Position numbers and translations under genes: made by a program. 64,000 nt of DNA, taken from assembly GCF_002954715.1 (NCBI RefSeq), contig NZ_MSCP01000001.1, positions 963,453-1,027,452 on the forward strand. The letters are read 5' to 3'. The stretch's first letter is position 1, and each line of letters starts with the position of its first letter. The DNA comes from Aliivibrio sifiae (lineage in GTDB: Bacteria > Pseudomonadota > Gammaproteobacteria > Enterobacterales > Vibrionaceae). The notes under the pieces are model-generated. The model made no database searches. It was not told the origin of the DNA and saw only the letters and a program-made list of their open reading frames with translations. Below are positions 35,688 to 43,283 of this stretch, in pieces.

Positions 35688-37036
35688 TGTCTCAAAATAA
35701 CGATAAACGTCGAGTCATACACCTTTGCATTTTTGTCGCCGTTATATTAATGGTGATAAGTTTTGGTTCTAGAGCCAGTACGGTTGAAACACTCGATAAA
35801 TCCGATCAAGTAACGATAAAAACGTGGCTAAGTGATCCAAATAACGCTAAAGAAAACAAGAGTAAGAAAGCGCCAACTTATGCCGTAAATCAGCAAATCA
35901 TTTTATATATAGAAGTTGTTACGCCAAGGTGGTTTACCGGAGGTACTCGGATCGCTCCTATAGAAATTCAGAATGTAGTAGCCAAACAGCGTAATCAATT
36001 AGCCACGAATTTTACAGAAAGGCGTAATGGAGTCACTTGGACTCATCAACGTTGGGAGGTGACATTATACCCACAAGTTGAAGGCAATTTTGTAGTCCCA
36101 CCAACCGCTGTTAAGGTACAAGTTTCACGAGAAAATTCGGGGAATGTTTCTGGTGTTTTATATACAGAACCACAACGGTTTACCGCCATTACGCCATCAG
36201 GTTTATTGAATGATGATTCTGAATGGGTGTCCGGTCGTGATTTTTCAGTTGAACAAGAGTGGGATAAGTCAAATGATGACTTAAAAGCGGGGGATGCGAT
36301 TACTCGTACCATCACCATCAAGGGTTCAGATACATTAGCGATGCTGATCCCTGAATTAATTAAGCAAACATCGACAGCGAATTATCAAACGTACTCACAA
36401 CCGAATCAATTAGATGATTCACAGACTCGTGGCGATTATTTGTCAGAACGAAAAGAGTCCGTTGTTTATGTACTTCAAAACGGGGGCGAGGTAGCGTTTC
36501 CTGCTATTAACTTAACCTGGTGGGATACCGATGCCCAAGAATTAAAAACCATTACGCTTGATGGTCAATCGTTTTCTGTCTCCCATACGATGAGTTCTTG
36601 GTTGCACCAATATTGGCAATGGTTAGTAATACTGATGATAAGTGCCATTGCTGCTTTGTTTACCGTGATTAAAATGGTTCGTTATTATCAAACCCACCCA
36701 TTGCCTGCTTGGTTTATGTATTCGAAAGCCGTAAATAAAAAAGAGTGGGGTACAGTTAGGGTGCTTCTTTATCGAACGTTGAGAATGAAGAATAAAACAT
36801 TGGAGTTAAAATCCTGCGATTCGACTAGTGATTGGCAACAAGATGCGTCTATGTTTCAAACAAGAGACATCACTAAAACGTTATCCTCTCGTTTATGGAA
36901 AAGAATATCTTCTCCGACAAATGGATTATCTTCTCTCTTATTAATGTGGAAGCCAAAAGCGATATTTCCTCAGTTTAATCAGTTACGAAGAAAATATGCA
37001 AAAAACCAAGAGAATCAACACAAAAGGAAAGAGTAA
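35687..37036 (+). CDS. BatD family protein
   Basis: A 449-residue protein with an N-terminal membrane or signal segment (VIHLCIFVAVILMVISFGS), a beta-rich exported region (VNQQIILYIEVVTPRWFTGG; RWEVTLYPQVEGNFVVPP) and a C-terminal transmembrane helix (QWLVILMISAIAALFTVI) with a basic cytosolic tail. BatD proteins close MoxR/VWA operons and are envelope components of unknown mechanism. A LysR gene follows after 52 nt. Confidence 0.88.
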   Translation: MSQNNDKRRVIHLCIFVAVILMVISFGSRASTVETLDKSDQVTIKTWLSDPNNAKENKSKKAPTYAVNQQIILYIEVVTPRWFTGGTRIAPIEIQNVVAKQRNQLATNFTERRNGVTWTHQRWEVTLYPQVEGNFVVPPTAVKVQVSRENSGNVSGVLYTEPQRFTAITPSGLLNDDSEWVSGRDFSVEQEWDKSNDDLKAGDAITRTITIKGSDTLAMLIPELIKQTSTANYQTYSQPNQLDDSQTRGDYLSERKESVVYVLQNGGEVAFPAINLTWWDTDAQELKTITLDGQSFSVSHTMSSWLHQYWQWLVILMISAIAALFTVIKMVRYYQTHPLPAWFMYSKAVNKKEWGTVRVLLYRTLRMKNKTLELKSCDSTSDWQQDASMFQTRDITKTLSSRLWKRISSPTNGLSSLLLMWKPKAIFPQFNQLRRKYAKNQENQHKRKE

Positions 37037-37088
37037 AGGTTGTGTCGAGTTTTGAGTTATATACAGTGAGCGTAGGGATCAATCAGCA

Positions 37089-38012
37089 GTGTCAGTAGTT
37101 ATGAAAAGTACAGAGCTTAATTTAATACCTATTTTTGTCGCGATTTATGAAGAAAAAAATCTTTCTAAAGCCGCGGCAAGAATGAACATCAGCCAACCAG
37201 CAGTAAGTAAAGCGTTAAAAAGGCTACGTGAAATTTATGATGATCCTTTATTTCATCGTAATACATCAGGAGTAGAGCCAACCGTATTCTCTTCTGACAT
37301 TTATCCTGCGATGTCTGCCGCCCTTAAAAATTTCACATCAACACTATCAGCATCGAGAGAATTTGATCCAAAAACCTCAAATCGTATTTTCTCGATCGCT
37401 GTTGTGTCTACGGTTAGTTATTCGCTTATTCCAAGATTAGTACGTCAAATTCGAGCTTGTGCCCCCAATATATCATTAGAGGTTCATCCTCAGTTTACCG
37501 AAGATCTTGAAGCAGATTTACGTTTGCAACGTTATGATTTAGTGATTGATATGGCAATAAGAGGACGAACGATTTTAAAATCAGAAGTCATTTATACCGA
37601 GAAGTTACGAGTTGTATGCAGCGAAAACCACCCACGAATTAGTGATTCAATTACGTTAGAAGAGTTTTTAAAAGAAGAACACGTTGCTGCATCACGTTGG
37701 CACAGCCGTAGTAGCTTATTAAACGCAGAAGATATTGGAGAACTGGAAGCTCGAAATATTGTAATTAGAGCCGCAGGTGCATTTGAAATGATGCCAATTA
37801 TTAGTTCGACTGAAATGATTGGTATGCTGCCACAATCGGCAATTGATGACTTAGGTGCGTATTACAACCTTAAATCATTAGATTTGCCTTTTGATCGTCA
37901 GCAACATGATTTATGTTCGATTTGGCATCCAAGTAGAACGTCGGAAAGTGGACACCGTTGGCTAAGATTACAAATTCAAAAAGCAGCAAAAGTAGAATTT
38001 GATATAAATTAG
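37089..38012 (+). CDS. LysR family transcriptional regulator
   Basis: A 307-residue LysR-type regulator. The helix-turn-helix is LIPIFVAIYEEKNLSKAAARM then SQPAVSKALKRLRE; the rest is the effector domain (FSIAVVSTVSYSLIPRLVRQ). The GTG at 37089 has AGGGA 10 nt upstream; an ATG at 37101 is a possible alternative. It follows the Bat operon and may be cotranscribed, and probably responds to a ligand of this sulfatase locus (inference). Confidence 0.9.
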   Translation: MSVVMKSTELNLIPIFVAIYEEKNLSKAAARMNISQPAVSKALKRLREIYDDPLFHRNTSGVEPTVFSSDIYPAMSAALKNFTSTLSASREFDPKTSNRIFSIAVVSTVSYSLIPRLVRQIRACAPNISLEVHPQFTEDLEADLRLQRYDLVIDMAIRGRTILKSEVIYTEKLRVVCSENHPRISDSITLEEFLKEEHVAASRWHSRSSLLNAEDIGELEARNIVIRAAGAFEMMPIISSTEMIGMLPQSAIDDLGAYYNLKSLDLPFDRQQHDLCSIWHPSRTSESGHRWLRLQIQKAAKVEFDIN

Positions 38013-38039
38013 AAACGTTTAGGTCTCATCATATACAAC

Positions 38040-38075
38040 AAAAAATCCGTGCTGATATACCAACACGGATTTTTT
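38040..38075. terminator. Bidirectional terminator after LysR
   Basis: AAAAAATCCGTG pairs with CACGGATTTTTT (12 bp, 12-nt loop) between two convergent genes; A and T tracts flank both sides. Confidence 0.88.
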
Positions 38076-38099
38076 ATTTTTGCTTTATTTAATCGCTTA

Positions 38100-39794
38100 T
38101 CAGTCTTGAATTACTTCCGTTAAGACTTTTCCAGTCGCACCACTTGGTTGGGTTATCCCTAAGATGCTCGATAAAGTTGGAGCGATGTCGTAAGGCGTAA
38201 TTTCACGGCTGATTTTTTCATCATCAATGTTATAACCAGCAAAAATGACAGGAACGTAAGTATCATAACGCCAAGGGGAACCATGAGTAGATGCAATGGT
38301 TAGGCCATCCATATCATTAATGAAGTTCCTTGGTTGGTACACCACATAAACATCTCCAGATCGTAAAGGATGATAGTTATTTTTAACCAACTGCATAGTA
38401 TGCGTATTTGGCACCTGATTTTTTTCTATATCAGAACTTGTCACAGCATAAGCGATCCCTTTTACCTTTAAGAGTTCTTCTGCAACGGCTTTTTGTACTT
38501 TATCTAATGAAATTCCTTTCTTTTTTATTACATCATGATTTAAGTAAACGTATGGTTGTGCGTACAAACGAATTGCGTCCTTACTTAAACCAAACTCGGT
38601 TTTTAAACGAGATAATAGATCTGGAGATATGAGTTTTTTCTGGTCAAAGAGTGCGGGTTGTTGAGCCCCTAACGCATTCACCACCGCTGGCGCTTCTGGC
38701 GCACCGTGATCGGCAGACAGAACAATCAGAGTATTTTCTAACCCCACTTGTTCGTCGACATTTTTTAATAGTTTGGCAATAGTTTTATCCAATCGAATGA
38801 GGTTGTCTTCTGCTTCTAAACTCGTTGGGCCATACATGTGAATTACGTAATCAGTTGCAGAGAAGCTAACCGCCAGATAATCGGTAAATGTACCTTGACC
38901 TAAATTTTCTTTTTTCAATAAAGTACTGGCAAAGTCTTCTGTTAATTCATCACCAGCAGGGCTTAGTGTAAGCATGGTAGTATAGTACTTATAACTTGCT
39001 GGCCCATAAGGGTGAGGGAAGCTGCGTTTGAATCCCGCTAAATCGACTTTATAATCTGGATTACTTTCTTTAAGAGTGTATTGGTCAGCAGGAAGTGATA
39101 ACTCCCATCGTGTACCAGAATATTGATCGGGCAGTTTTTTCTCATTCCAAGCAGTTACCCAATTAGGGTATTCATCATAATAGTAATTACTGGTTACAAA
39201 CTCAGATCCGGCTTTAGAGAACCAAAATGCTTTACCTGAATGGCCACCTAAAGAGATTGCACCTCTGTCTTTAACTGAAACAGAAAATACTTTTGATTCA
39301 CCATTGGTTGCAATAGCCAGTTCATCACTAAATGTGGTTGATAAAATAGGGTTGGGAGAACGACCATCTTGGGTTGCAACCTTTTGAGTTGGGTCTATTT
39401 CTGTTGATTTATTTACTCCGGCACCAGAAGAAAGCATGCTGTAGTCACCGTCTTCCACGTTATAAACTAAGCGTTTTTCGTTTCTGTCATACCAAACATT
39501 ACCCACCATACCATGTACACTGGGTGGGGCTCCTGTGGCTAAAGAGACATGACCAACAATGGTTTCAGTGTTGCCATGTTGGTAATAAGCATTAGTATAA
39601 TAAGTTCCGTCATCCATTAAATAACGAAAACCACCTTTTCCAAAGTTTGCTTTATAACGCTCTAGTAAATCGCCTCTTAACGCATCAACCGTAATCTGTA
39701 AGACGAGTTTAGGCTTTTGTTCAGCGGCGAATGAAAATGTGGGGGTCATTAAAACGCTGGCTAACGCTACATAATGTATTGTTTTATTTTTCAT
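38100..39794 (-). CDS. PafA-like alkaline phosphatase superfamily protein
   Basis: An exported hydrolase of 564 residues with signal peptide MKNKTIHYVALASVLMTPTFSFAA. The start VLQITVDALRGDLL carries a metal-binding Asp. HGNTETIVGHVSLATGAPP contains the Thr of TIVGH in the place of the PafA nucleophile. IVLSADHGAPEAP and ASTHGSPWRYDTYVPVIFAG supply the remaining metal ligands. This is the phosphomonoesterase branch of the superfamily that also includes sulfatases, using Thr rather than formylglycine. AAGGA stands before the ATG at 39794. It is 36 nt after the FGE-like lipoprotein gene. Whether it hydrolyses phosphate or sulfate esters is open. Confidence 0.85.
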   Translation of the reverse strand: MKNKTIHYVALASVLMTPTFSFAAEQKPKLVLQITVDALRGDLLERYKANFGKGGFRYLMDDGTYYTNAYYQHGNTETIVGHVSLATGAPPSVHGMVGNVWYDRNEKRLVYNVEDGDYSMLSSGAGVNKSTEIDPTQKVATQDGRSPNPILSTTFSDELAIATNGESKVFSVSVKDRGAISLGGHSGKAFWFSKAGSEFVTSNYYYDEYPNWVTAWNEKKLPDQYSGTRWELSLPADQYTLKESNPDYKVDLAGFKRSFPHPYGPASYKYYTTMLTLSPAGDELTEDFASTLLKKENLGQGTFTDYLAVSFSATDYVIHMYGPTSLEAEDNLIRLDKTIAKLLKNVDEQVGLENTLIVLSADHGAPEAPAVVNALGAQQPALFDQKKLISPDLLSRLKTEFGLSKDAIRLYAQPYVYLNHDVIKKKGISLDKVQKAVAEELLKVKGIAYAVTSSDIEKNQVPNTHTMQLVKNNYHPLRSGDVYVVYQPRNFINDMDGLTIASTHGSPWRYDTYVPVIFAGYNIDDEKISREITPYDIAPTLSSILGITQPSGATGKVLTEVIQD

Positions 39795-39830
39795 TATTGA
39801 GTTCCTTGCCAAAATGTATGGGTGTTTTCA

Positions 39831-40625
39831 TTATTGTGCGTCTTTTACTAAGCGTAAACCCATGTCAGACATAATGATTGACTGGCTTGCAAAGTCTCGA
39901 CGGTAGTTTTCTGATTCATTCGCGTTGTAAGAAAAACTGCTGCCGCGAACGGTTTTATGTGCAAGGCCACTGGCTTCATCTCGCGCATTGTTTGGATTGT
40001 CTTTTGGTGAAAAACGATAAAAATTATCATCATAAGCATCACTTACAAACTCACCGACATTCCCCGTCATATCATATAAGCCTAGTTCATTAGGGTGCTT
40101 CATTCCAACAGGATGAGCTTGGTTATTGGCGTTTTTTGAATACCATGCGACCTCATCAATGTTATTTGAACCACTGTAAGCATAACCTTGACTTGCATTG
40201 CCTCCGCGGGCTGCATATTCCCATTCAGCCTCAGTTGGAAGGCGATACGTTTCACCTGTCATTTCATTCAGTTTTTTAATGAAAAAATTAGCCTGTTGCC
40301 AACTTAGATTATTGACGGGAATATCTGGCGATTGGAAATAGCTTAATGATGAGCCCATCACTGATTCAAATAGTTCTTGCGTAACTTCAAACTTAGAAAT
40401 GTAAAAGTCATTAACCATAACAAGGTGTGCTGGCTTTTCTGCTTTTTTAGCCTCTGAAGCGTCAGAACCCATTAGGTATTTGCCACCATCAATACGAACC
40501 ATATCTTGATCTATTTTAAGAGCGATTGGATGCGGGGGAGAGCTCGCACATCCTAACAATGCGGAACTAAGAATAATCGTGGTGAGTAATATTTTTGTAT
40601 TGTTTAAAAAAGACACTCTAAACAT
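39831..40625 (-). CDS. SUMF1/FGE-like lipoprotein lacking catalytic cysteines
   Basis: A 264-residue lipoprotein (signal ending SALLGC, lipidated Cys 26) with a formylglycine-generating-enzyme fold: MVRIDGGKYLMGSD, VNDFYISKFEVTQELF, RLPTEAEWEYAARGG and GLYDMTGNVGEF. The C-terminal segment reads TVRGSSFSYNANESENYRRD. Functional FGE has two cysteines here (as in SYMCHRSYC); both are replaced (Tyr and Ser), and the lipobox Cys is the only cysteine in the protein. It therefore cannot work as a classical FGE. A binding or assembly role in the envelope is inferred. Confidence 0.85.
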   Translation of the reverse strand: MFRVSFLNNTKILLTTIILSSALLGCASSPPHPIALKIDQDMVRIDGGKYLMGSDASEAKKAEKPAHLVMVNDFYISKFEVTQELFESVMGSSLSYFQSPDIPVNNLSWQQANFFIKKLNEMTGETYRLPTEAEWEYAARGGNASQGYAYSGSNNIDEVAWYSKNANNQAHPVGMKHPNELGLYDMTGNVGEFVSDAYDDNFYRFSPKDNPNNARDEASGLAHKTVRGSSFSYNANESENYRRDFASQSIIMSDMGLRLVKDAQ

Positions 40626-40734
40626 GACGTTCTCTACAGTAATGATTGAGTATTTATCATACAGTGAAAGAACTTTCCAAAATGGAATAACGTGTATAAC
40701 TAATGCATGTGTTCTTTTTGTTTATTATAAGGTT

Positions 40735-40793
40735 AGAACTTGCTTAGTGGGTTAATTCATAGGGTGGATTAGGACATTTTCTAGGCAAGTTCT
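40735..40793 (+). other. Inverted repeat upstream of AnSME gene
   Basis: AGAACTTGCTTAG and CTAGGCAAGTTCT form 13-nt arms with one wobble, 33 nt apart, ending 34 nt before the AnSME start. It could be a leader hairpin or a pair of operator half-sites. Confidence 0.45.
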
Positions 40794-40827
40794 CTCGACT
40801 AATTTCGTCAGATAAATAGGAATCAAT

Positions 40828-42147
40828 ATGATCATTACTCAAGGTCCTCAATTTCAAGGTAAAGCCTCTAAACGATTGCATGTTATGGCAAAGCCAATTG
40901 GTGCAGTGTGTAATATTGATTGCTCTTATTGTTATTATTTGAGTAAAGAAGATTTACTTGAGTATAAGAAAGGCTGCTCTCCACAAATGGATGACGACAC
41001 TCTTGAAATCTATATTCGTCAGTATATTGAAGGTCAAAATACGCCTGAGATTATATTCTCATGGCAAGGTGGTGAGCCAACATTATTAGGTTTGGAATAC
41101 TTCCAAAAAATTGTTAAGTTTCAAAAAAAATACCAACCAGATGGGATCCTCATTTCAAATGATCTGCAAACTAATGGCACACTATTAACAGATAAGTGGT
41201 GTGAATTTTTAGCACAGAATAATTTTCTTGTTGGTTTAAGTATTGATGGCCCTGAGTTATTACATAATGCATATCGAACAAATAAAGCAGGTCGTGGTAC
41301 GTTTAATCAAGTGATGAAAGCTGTGGATCTGTTGCATAAGCATAATGTGAAATTTGCGACGTTAACGTGTGTAAATAACCTAACAAGTCGTAACCCTCTA
41401 GAAGTGTACCGATTCTTGCGTGACGTGGTTAAGTCTCCTCAAATGCAATTCATCCCAATTGTAGAGCAAAAAAGTTTTAGAACTGTAGCACCACAAACCG
41501 AGCAAGTGACGGCGCAATTACGCCAAGGCGATAAGCGTTTAATTCCAGGTAACAAAGAATCGATCATGGAACCATGGTGTGTATCAGATGAAGCTTGGGG
41601 TAATTTTTTAATTGCGGTGTTTGATGAGTGGGCGGAACATGATTTAGGTAAAGTCTTTGTGCAATATTTTGAAGCCAGTGTTGAAACATGGATGGGACGT
41701 AAAAACCCATTATGTACGTTGGGTGAGATCTGTGGCAAAGGTTTAGCAATGGAGCACAATGGTGATGTATTTGCGTGTGACCATTATGTTTACCCAGAAT
41801 ATAAGATTGGCAATATCCATACTCAAGAATTAGATGAACTTGCCTACAGTCGTAAGCAACAAGAGTTTGGTTTTGCAAAATCAAAAACATTAACCAGTCA
41901 ATGTCAACAATGTGAGTATAAATTTGCGTGCCATGGTGAATGTCCAAAAAATCGCTTTATTAAAACAAGAGATGGTGAGCCAGGATTGAATTATTTATGT
42001 GCAGGTTGGAAGAAATTCTTTGCTCATGCAGATAAGTCGATCGCGTATATTTTGAAAATGCTAGGTAACCCTGTTCAGCATGGGAAATACAGCGATGTAA
42101 AAATGCAGCAAGCACAAAGAAAGGCTGTTTTTCCAACTAAATTTTAA
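40828..42147 (+). CDS. Anaerobic sulfatase maturase (radical SAM, AnSME)
   Basis: A 439-residue cytosolic radical SAM enzyme that oxidises the active-site Cys or Ser of sulfatases to formylglycine without oxygen. The radical SAM cluster is C28-x3-C32-x2-C35 in AVCNIDCSYCYYLSK. The C-terminal SPASM region holds two more clusters (CTLGEICGKG ... DVFACDHYVYP ... CQQCEYKFACHGECPKN). It matches AnSME in length and order. The three Cys-type sulfatases at 21.9-27.9 kb are the likely substrates. It heads a two-gene unit with the TPR protein, divergent from the FGE-like lipoprotein. Confidence 0.94.
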   Translation: MIITQGPQFQGKASKRLHVMAKPIGAVCNIDCSYCYYLSKEDLLEYKKGCSPQMDDDTLEIYIRQYIEGQNTPEIIFSWQGGEPTLLGLEYFQKIVKFQKKYQPDGILISNDLQTNGTLLTDKWCEFLAQNNFLVGLSIDGPELLHNAYRTNKAGRGTFNQVMKAVDLLHKHNVKFATLTCVNNLTSRNPLEVYRFLRDVVKSPQMQFIPIVEQKSFRTVAPQTEQVTAQLRQGDKRLIPGNKESIMEPWCVSDEAWGNFLIAVFDEWAEHDLGKVFVQYFEASVETWMGRKNPLCTLGEICGKGLAMEHNGDVFACDHYVYPEYKIGNIHTQELDELAYSRKQQEFGFAKSKTLTSQCQQCEYKFACHGECPKNRFIKTRDGEPGLNYLCAGWKKFFAHADKSIAYILKMLGNPVQHGKYSDVKMQQAQRKAVFPTKF

Positions 42148-42181
42148 TCTGAACATAAAATAAAGACTGGGGAGAGTATTA

Positions 42182-43201
42182 GTGAATCACGCAGTAAAGA
42201 AGTACGCCGCAATTGGTTTGGTGAGTTTATTAGGGTTTTCAGCTCCGTCATACGCATCAACAGGGGCTGAGCCAGCTAATCAAGCGCAAAACTTAACGCC
42301 TGAACAGCAATTAGCCTATACCGCTCAAAATAAAAATGAGAGTGTAGAAAAAAGAGCGGATGCATTACGTCAATTAGCACGTTATCCAAATCAAAACAGT
42401 TTGGTTGCGGTGGCTAGAGGTTTAAAAGAAAGTGATCCTCTCTTACGAGAAGCGGCCGTTATTGGTTCTGAATTGTATCAGTTTGAACATCGTTGGCGCA
42501 TGATATCTCCGTTACTTAATGATGAGAATTTAACAGTTAGAATGACGGCAACCACTAATTTATTGCGTGAATACAGTGTGATGACGGCCGAGCAACAACA
42601 GAAAATGGAAGCCCCTTACAATGAAGTGGTGGCTTATCTCTCTACACAATTGGAGGGTCAGAAAAATACAGCCTCTCAATTATTGCTAGCAGATGTGTAT
42701 CGTTGGCATAAAGAGTGGATAAAGGCGGATGAGCTATATCAACCATTGACACGAAGTGCGGCTAAAAATAGTCAAGTATGGTTAAATCTATCTGATAATT
42801 ATCGTGCTCAAAATCAAGATGCACAAGCGTTAGAGGTTTTGAATAAGGGGCTTGTTCAATTACCTAAGGAGGCGAGTTTATATTATTCAAAAGCCTTGAC
42901 TCAAGTACGTTTAAATCAAAAAGAAAGCGCAGCACAAGCCATAAAAGTTGCAGCAACTTTAGCGGAAAATAACAGTTATTATTGGTACTTGAATGGTGTA
43001 TTGCAAGAGGATATCGATGTCGATTTGGCGACAGAATCGTTTGAAAAAGCGTATATGATTTCAGGATCTCCAGAGCAATTGTACGCGGTGTGTGATATTT
43101 ACGTTCGTTATAATAATGAGAAGGCCGATGCTTGCTTAGTAGAATTAGCAAAGGTTGCGCCTGAATATGTTATTACTCAATTGAAAGAAAAGCAGAAATA
43201 G
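42182..43201 (+). CDS. Exported HEAT/TPR repeat protein
   Basis: A 339-residue protein with a signal peptide (MNHAVKKYAAIGLVSLLGFSAPSYAS), HEAT-like repeats (RWRMISPLLNDENLTVRMTATT) and TPR repeats (NLSDNYRAQNQDAQALEVLNKG). It aligns end to end with the C-terminal third of the octaheme cytochrome at 28.1 kb, including YWYLNGVLQEDI, ISGSPEQLYAVCD and APEYVITQLK, but has no CxxCH. The start is GTG with GGGGAG upstream. It is 34 nt after the AnSME gene, so the two are likely cotranscribed. A scaffold shared with the cytochrome system is inferred. Confidence 0.87.
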   Translation: MNHAVKKYAAIGLVSLLGFSAPSYASTGAEPANQAQNLTPEQQLAYTAQNKNESVEKRADALRQLARYPNQNSLVAVARGLKESDPLLREAAVIGSELYQFEHRWRMISPLLNDENLTVRMTATTNLLREYSVMTAEQQQKMEAPYNEVVAYLSTQLEGQKNTASQLLLADVYRWHKEWIKADELYQPLTRSAAKNSQVWLNLSDNYRAQNQDAQALEVLNKGLVQLPKEASLYYSKALTQVRLNQKESAAQAIKVAATLAENNSYYWYLNGVLQEDIDVDLATESFEKAYMISGSPEQLYAVCDIYVRYNNEKADACLVELAKVAPEYVITQLKEKQK

Positions 43202-43235
43202 CGACGATACATTTTGATAAGACAAATGATATAAA

Positions 43236-43263
43236 AAAGCCCGAGGTTAATACCTCGGGCTTT
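43236..43263. terminator. Bidirectional terminator
   Basis: AAAGCCCGAGGT-TAAT-ACCTCGGGCTTT, a perfect 12-bp stem with a 4-nt loop between the convergent TPR gene and norM. Confidence 0.92.
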
Positions 43264-43283
43264 GCTGTTTATGGTTATCTGAA

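Noticed and set aside
39831-40625. A functional oxygen-dependent formylglycine-generating enzyme
   Set aside because: Both catalytic cysteines are absent and the protein is a lipoprotein.
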